NCBI RefSeq assembly: GCF_963678635.1
Contig: NC_087069.1
Location: 44,342,688-44,406,687, forward strand
Direction: 5' to 3'
Length of the DNA: 64,000 nt
Origin: Symsagittifera roscoffensis
Taxonomy: Eukaryota; Xenacoelomorpha; Acoela; Convolutidae
The notes under the pieces are model-generated. The model searched no databases, had not been told where the DNA came from, and worked only from the letters and a program-made list of their open reading frames with translations. The position numbers and the translations under genes were made by a program. The stretch's first letter is position 1. Every line of letters begins with the position of its first letter. Below are positions 1-10,570 of this stretch, one piece after another.

Positions 1-382
1 GTCAATTTGCAATTGTTTTTGCAGAAAAAAAACCTTGAAACTTTTTTTGAAAGTCTCATCGACCTATTCAGCTTTTTGTAAAGAGCAAAAACATGGCATT
101 TTGAATTTAGTTTTTTTAGAATGCCCGAAATTTAATGCAATTAAGCTGAATAATTTTTAAAATAGTAGTTTTTGAAACCTTAGTGACTGATCAACCCGAA
201 AAAATAAATTGCATTTTTAGGCTAAAAAGATAACAGGCCGATTGATGAAAACTGACTGACTGCAACATAATGAAACAATATCCAACCCAATGTTTAGAGG
301 GAGATCGTTCAATTGGTTTGAACTTTTGATATACTAGATTCAATTGTAAAAAAAGATATTTCACTTGTCACAGTATACTTGG

Positions 383-545
383 CAAGGTTAATTGACGCGC
401 TATGTAATTCGTGCTATTAATGCGTATGTGGCGATTTAGTCCTTCTCAGAATCCTTCCGAATCATTTTGCTGCAGGCTATTTATTTTTTAAAACGTTGAT
501 AGACGCTATTTACAACGCATTGTACGTTACTTTGCGTCAGATGAA
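383..545 (+). repeat. Diverged internal fragment of the E1 interspersed repeat
   Basis: The stretch with TTAATTGACGCGC, GCTATTAATGCGT, GATTTAGTCC and a later 'gatagacgctatt' follows the order and spacing of the E1 core seen at 5340-5480, where the same region reads TTAACGCGCG, GCTATTAACGCGT, GATTTAATCC. Both ends are missing or decayed. The rest of 1-1057 is AT-rich with no convincing coding signal. Confidence 0.55.
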
Positions 546-1057
546 GAAAGTTTCATATCTGAAAAAAATATATTCATTTATTGTCAATCGATTGTTAGTT
601 CTTAGAACACAAATGCTCCACAATGATTCGAGTGTTGATTTGATTTCCAGGTCAACTTAATTTTTTTAAATGTTCATAATCCTGTTACTAACCAATTTTT
701 GATATTTAGTTATCGAGTTGGAAAATTTTTCAAAACTGAATTTTTGTATTTTTTTGCTAACTTTTATCTGTGCAACTTGATCAGTACTGGCTATCCTTCT
801 TCAAAAATATATATATTGACAAATTAATCAGCTCTTTTTGGTTTGATTTTGCAGGATAATTTGTTTAAAAGGCTATCAAAGCAATCTAAGACAAACTAAA
901 TTAATTTTCATCTTCTTTCGCATTTAATAGTAAAATAGTCAAAACTCAGATTTTAAAATTTTTAAATGCTAAAAAAATTATAATTATTATCGCGCATCAA
1001 TTGCCTGTCGATGAGTTTCGTTTTCTCATTCTGATTTTTGAACTCCTACTTCTGAAT

Positions 1058-1526
1058 TCACATACTAGTGCTGGCAGTCGGAGCTCCCGTTTGATCAATT
1101 AAAATTCTATCGTCGAATTGTTGATTAGCAAACATGAATTGTAAAGAAATCTTTTTCTCTCGTTTAGAGTCACCGATTCCATAATTTGCGGATAGAAGAG
1201 GATTTGCGCTGATTTGAATTGAAATCTTCCGTTTCTGTTTGCCCGGATTTTCATCGTCTCTAGCACAAGGTGGACTGATTACAACTGAAAGTCGTTTACT
1301 GTCTTTTTTCTGAACAACCTTTTTTGACGTTGCTTTTTCATCGCTGTTCTGTACTTGTTCACAATTTTCGTCTGACACTTTTTCGTCATTTTCAGCTTTT
1401 TCAAAAACTTGGTTGTTTTCATCGTCGCTCAGGAGTTTTTCGACCGACGCGACGTGATTTTCCGAATGTTCTTTTTGTTCAGCGCGTGCTATTTTGGGAC
1501 CAAATTGAAGACCTAGATAAATATTT
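1058..1526 (-). CDS. C-terminal coding exon, highly charged tail, partial gene
   Basis: A 156-codon open frame ends at a stop at 1058-1060. It has no ATG at its upstream end. Instead a clear acceptor (TTTTTGATTTCTTCAG on the minus strand) lies at 1527-1528, so this reads as a 3' terminal exon. The start is hydrophobic (NIYLGLQFGPK). The rest is rich in Glu, Asp, Lys and Ser, with a basic KQKRKISIQI patch, as expected of a soluble or cytoplasmic tail. I recognise no domain. The only coding sequence upstream on this strand within 1.5 kb is the GPCR at 1776-2939. A donor there (GTATCT at 1975-1980) would join the two in phase, so this may be that receptor's alternative C-tail. It could equally belong to an unrelated gene or be a chance open frame. 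Codon quality and composition favour real coding sequence. An AATAAA on the minus strand occurs at 577-582, rather far downstream. Confidence 0.45.
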
Positions 1527-1775
1527 CTGAAGAAATCAAAAAGTCCTAATGCAATCAGCCGTTAAGAAAATTCTGGGGCCAAAAATCCTCGTGGGAGGAC
1601 ATGAATTTTTTTTGGACTTGAAAATTTCCCTTAGTTTTTTTTGTAATGAATAGTTTATAAACCGAGGAGTGCCAAAATTGACATCACCATTAAAAAAATT
1701 GAAGCTGTTCTTTTTTTACAGTCGCTACAGTTTTTCCCACGGTTACTCTTTTTTCAACTAATAATAGCTGAAATT

Positions 1776-2939
1776 TCAAATAAAATTTTCAGTTTTCTTT
1801 AAAAAAAAACTAAAAAACTGCTGATTTTGAGTTTTTTGAAATAATGAAAGCAGCTGCGTTTTCAATTTGATCCCTTTTTTGTTAGCTTCATGTTCTAGAA
1901 CATTCTGCCGCAGAGGATAAGGAGTAACATCTTCATCTTCGTCCTCGTCGTCATAAACATCAGAACAAATAACGAGATACAACAACTCGCAAAAAATTGT
2001 AAAACAGATAAATTTAAGAAAACAACAAACCGCTTTCAGTGCTTTTTTTCTGGTTAAAATTGTATACAAAAAGGGATCGATAGCTGCGTTCAGATACGTC
2101 AACGCTATTGCAATTTGATGAAAATTGTCTGGGACTATATCAATATTCAAAGATCGCGTCATATGCGAGAACCAAAAAGGTAAATGGAATAACCAGTAAA
2201 CAATAGTGATTATCGAAAGAAACTTGAATAAATAAATGTGCCGAATATTTCCCAAGGAATTTTCGTGATTTTGACTATTTTCTGCGTTTTCGGGGTCAGT
2301 TGTATTTTTGTCATGCTGGTTTTCGGAATCATGCTGTAAATTTGAAGATAATTTTGAAACCATGCATAAAATTTTTCCATAAATCACGGATGTGAACAAA
2401 GTAGGTAATAACCAAGTAGTTATAAAAATAATAACCGAATAAATAGTGTGAACTGCCATTGATAAGTTTGATGAGCAGCGTTGATATTCTTGATTGCCAG
2501 TCATTGATAAACTGAAAGGGAGCGTAAATACTAAAGATAAAGTCCAACTTGCGATACAAAGAATAACATCATGTCTGCAGTTTGTATTGCTACAGGACCA
2601 GGAAAAGCTGTTATTTGTAACTTGAACGCCATTTAAAATTTTAAATCGAAAAAAAGCTACCATTGTTAAAGTAAAACACGAATTGTGAAGAGCAGTCATA
2701 TCTAATGTGTTAAAAAATTTACAGGTAAAATTATTTACTAAGTTCAATTTTCGATTATATTTGAAATAAAAAGCTGTGAAATGTAAAAATAAATCAGAAA
2801 TCGCCAAATTGAGAATAAATAAACCCAGCCCGTAGAATTTTTTGTGGAATTTAAGTGTGAAACCAATACAAAATAAATTAGCGGGAATTCCTATAACAAG
2901 CAGAGGCACAAAAAATAAATCCCAATAGTCGAACATCAT
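1776..2939 (-). CDS. Rhodopsin-like (class A) G protein-coupled receptor, divergent
   Basis: A 387-residue open frame with seven hydrophobic segments, presumably a plasma-membrane receptor signalling through heterotrimeric G proteins. Class A landmarks are present in order: N21 in TM1, LAISD with D49 in TM2, C73 at the top of TM3 and C155 in extracellular loop 2 (likely disulfide), R98 in an FRF that replaces DRY, W132 in TM4, P179 in TM5, YWLFHLPFW with P254 in TM6, and DPFLY (288-292) for NPxxY in TM7. Intracellular loop 3 (about 200-232) is Asn/Glu/Asp-rich low complexity. Cys305-306 after TM7 could be palmitoylated. The extracellular N-terminus is only about seven residues and the start has two tandem ATGs, so an upstream exon may be missing; TTTTCACACTAATTAG just upstream could be an acceptor. 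The tail contains DDEDEDED, which might be intron read-through if the exon at 1058-1526 is used. The ligand cannot be inferred; peptide or orphan receptor types are likeliest. Confidence 0.8.
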   Translation of the reverse strand: MMFDYWDLFFVPLLVIGIPANLFCIGFTLKFHKKFYGLGLFILNLAISDLFLHFTAFYFKYNRKLNLVNNFTCKFFNTLDMTALHNSCFTLTMVAFFRFKILNGVQVTNNSFSWSCSNTNCRHDVILCIASWTLSLVFTLPFSLSMTGNQEYQRCSSNLSMAVHTIYSVIIFITTWLLPTLFTSVIYGKILCMVSKLSSNLQHDSENQHDKNTTDPENAENSQNHENSLGNIRHIYLFKFLSIITIVYWLFHLPFWFSHMTRSLNIDIVPDNFHQIAIALTYLNAAIDPFLYTILTRKKALKAVCCFLKFICFTIFCELLYLVICSDVYDDEDEDEDVTPYPLRQNVLEHEANKKGIKLKTQLLSLFQKTQNQQFFSFFLKKTENFI

Positions 2940-3929
2940 CCTTCAAGCTCTAATTAGTGTGAAAATTTTTTTGACAGATTTGCTCACTTTTGTACAATGC
3001 TAAAAAGGAAATTGAGGGGAAAATAATGAAAAGGGAAAATTGTGACTTTAATTGATTCAAAAAACAGATTTTGTTTTCAATTTTGACCTGGTGAAAAGGA
3101 AGTAAATTGACGGAACACGACAAGCTGGAAATCGCTAATGAGTTGAACAGAAAAAAGTGGGAACAAAAAAGCCCGCCTTTCTTTTTAAAGGGAAATGAAT
3201 TTAAATTAAAGTCACAGCAAGGAAGGGTAATGAATAATGAAAACTTTTGACGCAGAAGAAATTGTGTAATTAAACTTCAAATTGAAATAAAGGCGATCAA
3301 TATGTTAAAAAATTCAATCTTCAAAAACAAAATTAAAAATCAAATCTATTATACAATTTCCCGGTACGAATGCAGACCAAGATAATGTCAATTGGCAAAT
3401 TTTCTTCTGAGAGATGAAGGAACAGAAATTGATTAAATTATATACATTTAAATTACGAGGCAAAGAAATTCGCTTTTGATTAGTAGTCAGACAATGTTTT
3501 TCTTAATAAAAACTAGCTGGTTCAACACAAAAAAAGTTTGATAAAATTGGTTTTAAGCTGTTTTTGGTGAAAAAAAAAGAGATAAAACTTTGAAATACCT
3601 CTACTTACCAAGATGCAAAATTACCGTTTTTTTATAATTTGCTAAAAGAGACTCAAAATGTGAAACTGTACAGAATATTGTTACGGAAATATAAATGAAA
3701 ATTTTATTAATCAAAAGTGCGAATAGAGAATTAAAGAAATCCTTCGGGGTTTGCTCGTATTTTTTGTGAGATACAGAAGGCATTTTTTGTTTTGAATCTA
3801 TAAGAAAAAATCAATGAAACGCAGTGTATATCAAAAGATACATATTTATAAAAGGCATCACTAAGCAATTCGAAACAACGACTTTAAAGTAAAAATGTGA
3901 AGGGAAAACAACAAAATTAGTTCTATTTT
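2940..3929. other. Gene-free AT-rich DNA
   Basis: Short open frames occur on the minus strand (for example 3601-3783) but lack protein-like composition. I see no repeat family or RNA gene here. Confidence 0.5.
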
Positions 3930-4265
3930 TTTGAGCCCCCCAACCCTTAAAAATTTTCAGAAAAACCATGAAAAACTCAGCGATGCTCGAGCATAAGAGG
4001 CCGCAAAAAACGCTTTTTTTCCATAGACTCAATCCCCGCACCACCCAAAGGGTGTCCCTTTTGGTAGCTTTTTACGACAAACCTTTTTGGCCGACCGATC
4101 CTGAATGTTTTCCAACGACGCTTACGGCGCCAAAATAAAATAAGTTTGCAGGAGAGCGCGCGGCTTTCTTAGACTGTTTTTTTTTTTCAAAAAATTGCCT
4201 GCGGCACAGAAATTTTTTTTCAAAATTGGTGTCTATGGTGTTTTGAGAGAGAGAGCTGGGAATTC
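3930..4265 (-). mobile_element. Relic of a hAT-like non-autonomous element
   Basis: Sequence blocks such as 'gagcccccc', the 'gggtgtcccttttggt' stretch, 'ggcgccaaaa' and 'ttgcctgcggcacag' match, in order, the interior of the hAT-like elements at 21344-21727 and 30620-31483. Terminal CAGGGGCGGATC-type ends are not preserved, so the limits are approximate. 4266-4889 holds nothing I can name. Confidence 0.4.
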
Positions 4266-4889
4266 CCTTCATGAGAAACTTTTATATCATACCTGGTTAA
4301 AAATTCGAAAAAGTAGTTTAATTTGTCTACTTTTTTGAAAGGTCGACCATAATAACTTTTTAAAAAATTTTTTAATACCCTGTTTTGCTGAAACTTTAAT
4401 CCTTTAATCCTCCAAACTTTCCGTTTTTAGAATTTCTTTTTGTACGATTGACCAAAAAATCCCCCTCCCTCATTATTGGTAAACCTTGAGGCCAAATACG
4501 CCTTTAAAGTGTCAATTATTTAAAAATGGAGTACCTTAAATAGCAAAAGTATTAACCCAAGTGATTCAAGGCCAAAAGCTTAATCGCCGAAAATTTTTTC
4601 ATAATTCATGGCCGAAAGCTTATTGTTTTGGTCTTATAACACCTTGTCTGCTCTTCGCGCTTTCTAGCTTAGTCCGGAAACAACTCCTTAATCTAAGAAT
4701 GAAGCTAAGTCTTGCATCTACTCTTGATTTCCTCAGCTCAATCGATGGTGGATTACTGGGTCGGTGGAGTTAAGATCGAAATCAATTTTGAACCCATTAG
4801 TTAATAAGTGGTCTGACCAGACTAACCCATCAATTCACGATATTTAATTAGATTTTTTACGGATCATGATTGACTAGTAGTAAATATTT

Positions 4890-5100
4890 GAGGCACTTAA
4901 CATAGTGGCAAAGCGTTCACATTGAAAGTGTCAGAGCGTGTATTCGATCCAAAGCCATTGGAATTATAGTCTGTGAGGACGAGTTCTCACTTTTGACCTC
5001 TAGTTTCAGGCTTACCACAGCCTAACCAATTTGACTCCAATAGTGGTACCATGTGAAAAAAAACAACCTTGAGTCGCAAAAAAGCTCCGCTCAACAAAAT
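4890..5100 (+). mobile_element. tRNA-derived SINE, copy 1
   Basis: The head resembles a tRNA. TTAACATAGTGG and AAAGCG correspond to the D-arm/A box, and TATTCGATCC lies at B-box distance downstream. The unrelated body ends with 'ccttgagtcgcaaaaaagc' and 'caacaaaat'. The same head-plus-body order recurs at 35052-35258. It is non-coding, would be transcribed by RNA polymerase III and would be moved by a LINE. It cannot fold as a functional tRNA. Confidence 0.6.
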
Positions 5101-5126
5101 ATCTGGAAAGTAGAGAGGTACTTGTT

Positions 5127-5651
5127 GTTCCGACTTTCGATACGAAAGTAACGGATTATTTGTGCTCGGGGTGGGTTTTTTTTTCTTCAGACAAATTTCG
5201 ACTTTTTAACTAGCCATTTATGACAGAATTTTTATATCATTCGAAAGCTATTGTTGTCTTGAGCTTGAATTTGAAAAGATATTTTACCTGCGATCATTTT
5301 TCATAAAGTTATGGGGGTTTAAAGACTGCCATTTTGGCCAATTTGGAACAATTAACGCGCGATAAATTTCGCGCTATTAACGCGTCAGCGAGATTTAATC
5401 CGTCTTAGAAATCGTTCCAAAATGGTTCAAGGATGCTTTTATGCCATAATTGATTTGTTAATAGGCGCAAAATCTATCACTTTGTACTTAATATGACGTG
5501 TGGGGGGATGTTTTTACATAAAATCTCAAATTTTTTCAATTTTTTTTTTTTATTTTTCTATTATATTGAAATTTTTCATGTTATTAATGCTCCTTAGACC
5601 TTAAAAGGCAGTCGGAACATTCAGGGCTTCGCCCTGATACGAGCAGTCTTG
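5127..5651 (+). mobile_element. E1 repeat, copy A (Helentron/HINE-like, non-autonomous)
   Basis: Reference full copy, about 525 bp. It begins GTTCCGAC followed by a perfect hairpin ACTTTCG-ATA-CGAAAGT. It ends with AGTCGGAAC, a second perfect hairpin CAGGGC-TTC-GCCCTG, an 11-nt spacer and CTTG. The interior carries GCGCGATAAATTTCGCGC and a near-palindromic 'aacgcgtcagc' core but no ORF. Other copies lie at 8082, 21270, 25353 (end only), 30925, 33467 and 52716. The start may extend a few bases upstream because TAACT-like sequence precedes GTTCCGAC in several copies. Confidence 0.7.
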
Positions 5652-6080
5652 TTTATCTTTATAAGTACAATTTGTGCAAATATAAAATTAAAATGTTTTT
5701 GAAAAGTGGTTATACATTTTTTTCCAATACCCGACTTCCAATTGGCATCGAAAAAATTCATCTTTCTGCTTATGTTCTAATCGGTCAGTTTTATTTTTTA
5801 TGACCAGGATTTAATCAATTTCTTTGATGTTTCTCCAATTTTTTGTGATATTTGAATACTCAGTTCTGATTTACTGAAAAGAAATTTCCACCATTCGGTA
5901 CCTGCATCATGAGGCAAGCTACTTAAAATCATACCAGTTTATCTTATTTAATGCTTTCTTTCTAACAATTTTGTACTAGCGCTGAATTTTTCATGTTTGT
6001 AGAAATGAATTTGGACTTTTACTCCATATTCGTGAAATTGCTCTGGTTGTGTAGAAAAAAGTAGCATCAGTAGTTAAAAT
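5652..6080. other. Gene-free AT-rich DNA
   Basis: No open frame, repeat or RNA signal that I can support between E1 copy A and the element at 6081. Confidence 0.5.
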
Positions 6081-6694
6081 GGTGGCGTTTCGCGGAGCCG
6101 AATACCCGGATAGCCAAAAAAAAATTGTTCGCGGATAGCCTTAAAATTTTTTTTTCACGGATATACGAAATCTTTATTGTTCCAGATAGCCAAAAGTTCA
6201 ATTTGATCCACCAAAAATTAGAAAAAAAAATCATATTTTCCTATTATAGCCCCGAATCCCATGTAACTCATAAACCCTCCGAATAGAAAAATTTTATGAC
6301 GGGGAAAGGAATGCTCTAAAAAATAAACTAACAGTTCTGATAATCATACAAAAATTATAAGATAGCCGAAAAAACTATTGGTTCCCGGATAGCCAAAAAA
6401 AATTATGTTCCCGGATTGCCGAAAAAAAATGCGTTAATAAAGTAGTGGCACTTTTATTGCTTTCTAATTAATGAAACTAGAAAAAAATTCCGCATAGAAC
6501 TTTTTTTGAGTCTATATGTATTTTGTTAGCTAATTTAGAATAAAAAAGAAGATGGTTTAATCGTGAGAATAAATGTGGTGCCAATTTTGAGACGAATTTG
6601 TCCATATAGTCAAAATTGGTTTGTTACTAATTACCTGAACAAGAAACTTTTTGTTTTTCGGCTATCCGGGATTGTGGCTTTGTGGTTACGCACC
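6081..6694. mobile_element. MITE with ~38 bp inverted ends and 7-8 bp target duplication
   Basis: The left end (GGTGGCGTTTCGCGGAGCC then CCCGGATAGCCAAAAA) is the imperfect inverted complement of the right end (which, inverted, reads GGTGCGTAACCACAAAGCC then CCCGGATAGCCGAAAA). The flanks are GTTAAAAT at 6073-6080 and GTTAAAAC at 6695-6702, a target duplication of 7 exact or 8 near-exact bases. The motif (C)GGATAGCC/GATAGCC is iterated at the left end and again near 6360-6430, a sub-terminal motif array such as transposases bind. There is no transposase ORF. An 8 bp duplication fits hAT-type transposition, though the ends are not the usual CAGKG. Confidence 0.7.
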
Positions 6695-8081
6695 GTTAAA
6701 ACATCGGGTCTCTTCAGTTATACGGCCCAAATTTATGAAAACTTATTTATTGAGCTTCTGGTTTCAATGAGAATTCAAGTTTTCTAGGCTAAATTTTTTT
6801 CAACCAATCAGAATCGAGCATTAGGATGCATTTTTCAAATAAAAAACATCAGATCTGAGTCGAATAACATAAAAGACCCAACTAAAGTGTTTAAGTATTG
6901 TTCTGCTGTTTCATAAAATACTGAATCCTTAAACGCATCGTTGAGGTGCCCATAGAAAAACCCATTAAAGCGTATAGAAAGACCTATTGGCGAGGAGTCC
7001 ATACAATGTTCATACAGATTATCCTCCCGCATTCGAGGGGTATTCTCATGATGAAGGGACCAAATGATGGAAAATTTTCAACCAATCAAAATTGCTTGAT
7101 GTTCAGATTGGCTACATGATTTTTGTACATAACTGAAATTTTCATTGAATTGAAGTCAAGTTTGTTCTCTTTCAGTTGCTTTAATTCTATCATTGTATGA
7201 GCTAGCGCTGAATTTCTTCAGCTCTGATTAGATCTGATTCGATTTATCTGTTTCTTTGTAAATCAATGATTTCAATTTTAAAGGTTTTTTGAAATGATTT
7301 TGAGAGTTTTCCCGAGATTTATGGTAAAAAAATTGTCCTTTGCTTACAAATGATTGTGTAAGTTTATCTTAAACTTCTTAAAAACCATGAAAAGTTTAGC
7401 ATTGCAAATAAGGAATTAGTTTCTCATGTAGTTTGTAATTAAGACCAATTAATGACAGAATTGGATTATTCTGTAATCGATCTAAATAATTGAATATCAA
7501 ACTAAATTGCTCTTGTTATCCTAATTAATTAACCTCTGGGTTAGGTGTTCGGGCTGGTTGGATAAAAAACAATCCAATTTCTTCATCGATTGGACTTTCA
7601 AGCTAGAAGAAATTAAATTAGTTTTATCCAACCAGAAATTAAACGCAATTTAGAAGATCGTAAACTAACTGATTTTGAGCAATAATTTTTTGATTAAGAA
7701 ATGCGAAAACTTTTTGCTGGTTACAAAAAAGTTACAACACATTAATAAGAAAATTTTATCACTAAACCAATCAAATTTTAATTTAAAGTTTTTATAAGCC
7801 TTAAAATCAAAAAAGGGTTGTACAGTTTTGTTATGCTTATGCATCCGCAATGAGCGCCCATGGATTGATTGAGTTTGAATGAGTTTGATTGAATTGTTAC
7901 CTATTAGAACGGAAACACGCTGTACATTTGAAGTTTCATACGGGAAACATTAAAAGAGTTCACCAGAAATCAATTCTCCAAACAGTGTCAAAGATATGGT
8001 ATATCCAAACCCAAATTAAAAGAAGGATAGCCGTTTGCTGTGCAAGTAGCGCAGAATGTTCCAACCAAATTCAAATAAATA
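6695..8081. other. Gene-free DNA with one small hairpin
   Basis: Apart from the inverted repeat at 7554-7635 I see only AT-rich sequence. The open frames at 6563-6787 and 6835-7032 are short, and the first runs across the end of the MITE. Confidence 0.5.
7554..7635. repeat. 82 bp inverted repeat (cruciform-capable)
   Basis: CTGGTTGGATAAAA (7554-7567) and TTTTATCCAACCAG (7622-7635) are perfect 14-bp complements. A nested ATTTCTTC/GAAGAAAT pair lies inside. It could be a tiny fold-back element or the last scar of a larger MITE. Confidence 0.6.
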
Positions 8082-8621
8082 CAAGATTGCTCGTATCAGG
8101 GCGAAGCCCTGAAGGTTCCGACTGCCTTTTAAGGTTTATGGAGCAGCAGTAAAAACATAAAAAAATTAAATGAAATAAAATAAAATGAAAAAAATTTCTC
8201 AAATTTGAAATTTTTTAAATGAAAATCATCCCCCCACACGCCATTTAAAATACAAAAAGAGAGATTTCGTTCCCCGTAACAAATCACTTATGGCAAATAA
8301 GCTTTGTTCAACTAATTTGGAACGATTTATAAGACGGATTAAATCTCCGCTTACGCGTTAATAGCGCGAATTATATCGCGCGTTAATTGTCCCAAATTGG
8401 TCAAAATGGCCAAAATGGCAATCTTTAAACCCTCACAACTTTACGAAAATTGATCACAAGTGAAATATCTTTTCAAAATTAGGCTCAAGTCAACAATACC
8501 TTTTGAATGATATAAAAAAAATCCGGCAAAAATGGCTAGTTAAAAAGTCGAAATTTGTCTGAAGAAAAAAAAACCCACCCGAGCTCAAATATTCCGTTAC
8601 TTTCGTATCGAAAGTCGGAAC
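8082..8621 (-). mobile_element. E1 repeat, copy B (inverted orientation)
   Basis: It reads on the minus strand like copy A. The CAGGGCGAAGCCCTG hairpin lies at the left and CTTTCGTATCGAAAG followed by GTCGGAAC at the right end. Both hairpins are intact. The open frame at 7889-8152 runs into it and is not a gene. Confidence 0.7.
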
Positions 8622-9928
8622 AATTACAAATACATTTTTCTTCAAATGAAGGTCATTTTTGTGTGTGATTTGATAAAAAGATTGAAGAAAATTCTATACC
8701 TTAAGCATTCGACTATCAGCGTAAACTTGGTAAAATCGACAATAGTTTCAGTCGGAAAACGATTAGAAAAAAATTTGTTGCTAAAAAACTTTAAAAACTG
8801 ATTCTTTACGGCTTTAATAGGCTTACTTAACCTTTTTAAACAAAAGTTCAAAAATTAAACTTGCCCAATCGCGCTATTTGCTTATAAGTAGACAAAAAAT
8901 CATTATGGTCAAATCGGTTTTTGTCGACACTGAGAATTTTTTTGTAGATTTCTACAGGTCGTTTGAATTACAACTAAAAGAGCTTTAAAATCATAGATCA
9001 CACGACCCTGTCCGTCTGATGATTACTTATGGAACCTGATTTTGAAAGGAAAAAAAGGTGAAAAAAAAACTAAACTGCACCCGATTGCAAAGATCCTCCC
9101 CATTTCAATGGTCGGAACAAAAAAATAATAATTTTTCAAAAACTTTAAACAATAATACAAGTCATCAGAAAGTAGCTGTTAAGTATCTCGATCTCATCTC
9201 AAAAACATTTTTCAACAAAAGTCAAACATGATAAAACAATTGGAACCTTAAGACTGTTCACTCGATGTAAAATATACTAAACGGTTAGAAAGCAAAACAA
9301 ACACAGCCAAATTAGCAACAAATAAACCGTCACTTCGTGAAGTTAACAAAAACTGCCGAATATCAAGAAAAGCAATTATTCGTGGTTAAAAATCAAACCT
9401 GAGAAACTGTCAATCAAAAGAATTATAAGACACGATACCTCTTTATGCAGTGAAACCAAACTACGAAAAAGGGTATGTGCTATCGCCAACCAGTGACTCG
9501 TATAAAAACAGTTTAATATTGTTCTAAAAACCACTTGTACACCACTTCACGTACAGCTTTATGATATTCAAGACTGAACATTCCAAACATTTTTATATAG
9601 ACTCCTTACTATACCTGTTGAAGACATATAAAACTTCGTACAGAAATAATCTCGATGGAAACTCTAGAGACTATCATGGATATTGTGAAGACTCATTTGA
9701 CCTATTTGACCTCATTTTCATTACAAAAACAAAAACCACGAGAGACTTATTTGACCTCATTTTCATTACAAAAACAAAAACCACCAGATATTTCTCCCGG
9801 GTAAGAAAATTAGACGAAAAGAAAGTAACTGTATATGGACGATAAATTGCGTGTTACTTTTTTGAAGACTGAGTAAACACTGGTCTAACCACGAATCATT
9901 TTCTAATGCCACTGTTGTTTAGTTTATA
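8622..9928. other. Gene-free DNA
   Basis: Only short AT-rich open frames occur. The one at 9561-9845 contains a 45-bp tandem duplication but shows no protein family resemblance. Confidence 0.5.
9699..9788 (+). repeat. 45 bp tandem duplication
   Basis: Two successive 45-bp units (9699-9743 and 9744-9788) differ at about two positions. Because 45 is a multiple of three, the duplication stays in frame within the ORF 9561-9845 and yields a repeated DLFDLIFITKTKTTR. Confidence 0.8.
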
Positions 9929-10570
9929 CCCACTCCATGCGCCCACTCCATGTTGTTTTAAATTGATCACAATCAATTTCAGAAACCAAAAAAAAAAATC
10001 CGTCATATTCTATTACAGATGTAAAATTCAGACCACGAAATTGATTATATTGCCATTATAAACTATATTTTTTGAGGAAATAATTCATTTTATTCCAATA
10101 TAATTGGAAAAAAAACAATATATTTCAAGGTACTGCCCCAGGTATAGTAATGTTTTACTGGTGTTTTTAATATTTTAATACATCCAAAGGGTATGAACTA
10201 AGTACCCTTACAACATTAAAGACTTCCCCCGTTCAACCATTAACCCAACACCCAACACCCAAACCCGCCCCCGCCCCCACCCCGATTTCACCCTGAACGT
10301 TAGGAGGTGGTGGTGGGCGACATGAGTTAAGCTGACATGAATTTTGAGAAGTTAGAGAGGAAAGAATATTAGAAAATACAGAAAAAAAAAGAAAATACAA
10401 AATGTAAAAAAAAAACTTATGTAACACAATAAGTAGCAACTGCCCTAAAGAGGAAACGAGATAAAAATTGAAAAAGAGTTAAAATTTTCATCAATAGACT
10501 CTCACAAAAATCCGTTATAATAGATTTTTATGGCATAAAAATACAATTCTAATCAATTTCAATAATTCTT
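9929..10570 (+). mobile_element. N2 element, left end plus interior, diverged
   Basis: It starts after a TA with CCCACTCCATGCGCCC, a variant of the N2 end, then follows the intact copy at 19191 closely ('gatgtaaaattcagaccacg', then 'attgccattata'). The C/G-rich middle (about 10225-10320) and the block 'agcaactgccctaaagaggaaa' are N2 interior. The right inverted end has decayed. Confidence 0.6.

Noticed and set aside
4920-4985. A genuine tRNA gene at the SINE head
   Set aside because: A- and B-box-like words are present, but acceptor and anticodon stems do not pair, and the unit is followed by a repetitive body shared with 35052.
9561-9845. 94-codon ORF with an in-frame 45-bp repeat
   Set aside because: No family resemblance and no neighbouring exons; the repeat alone does not argue for coding.
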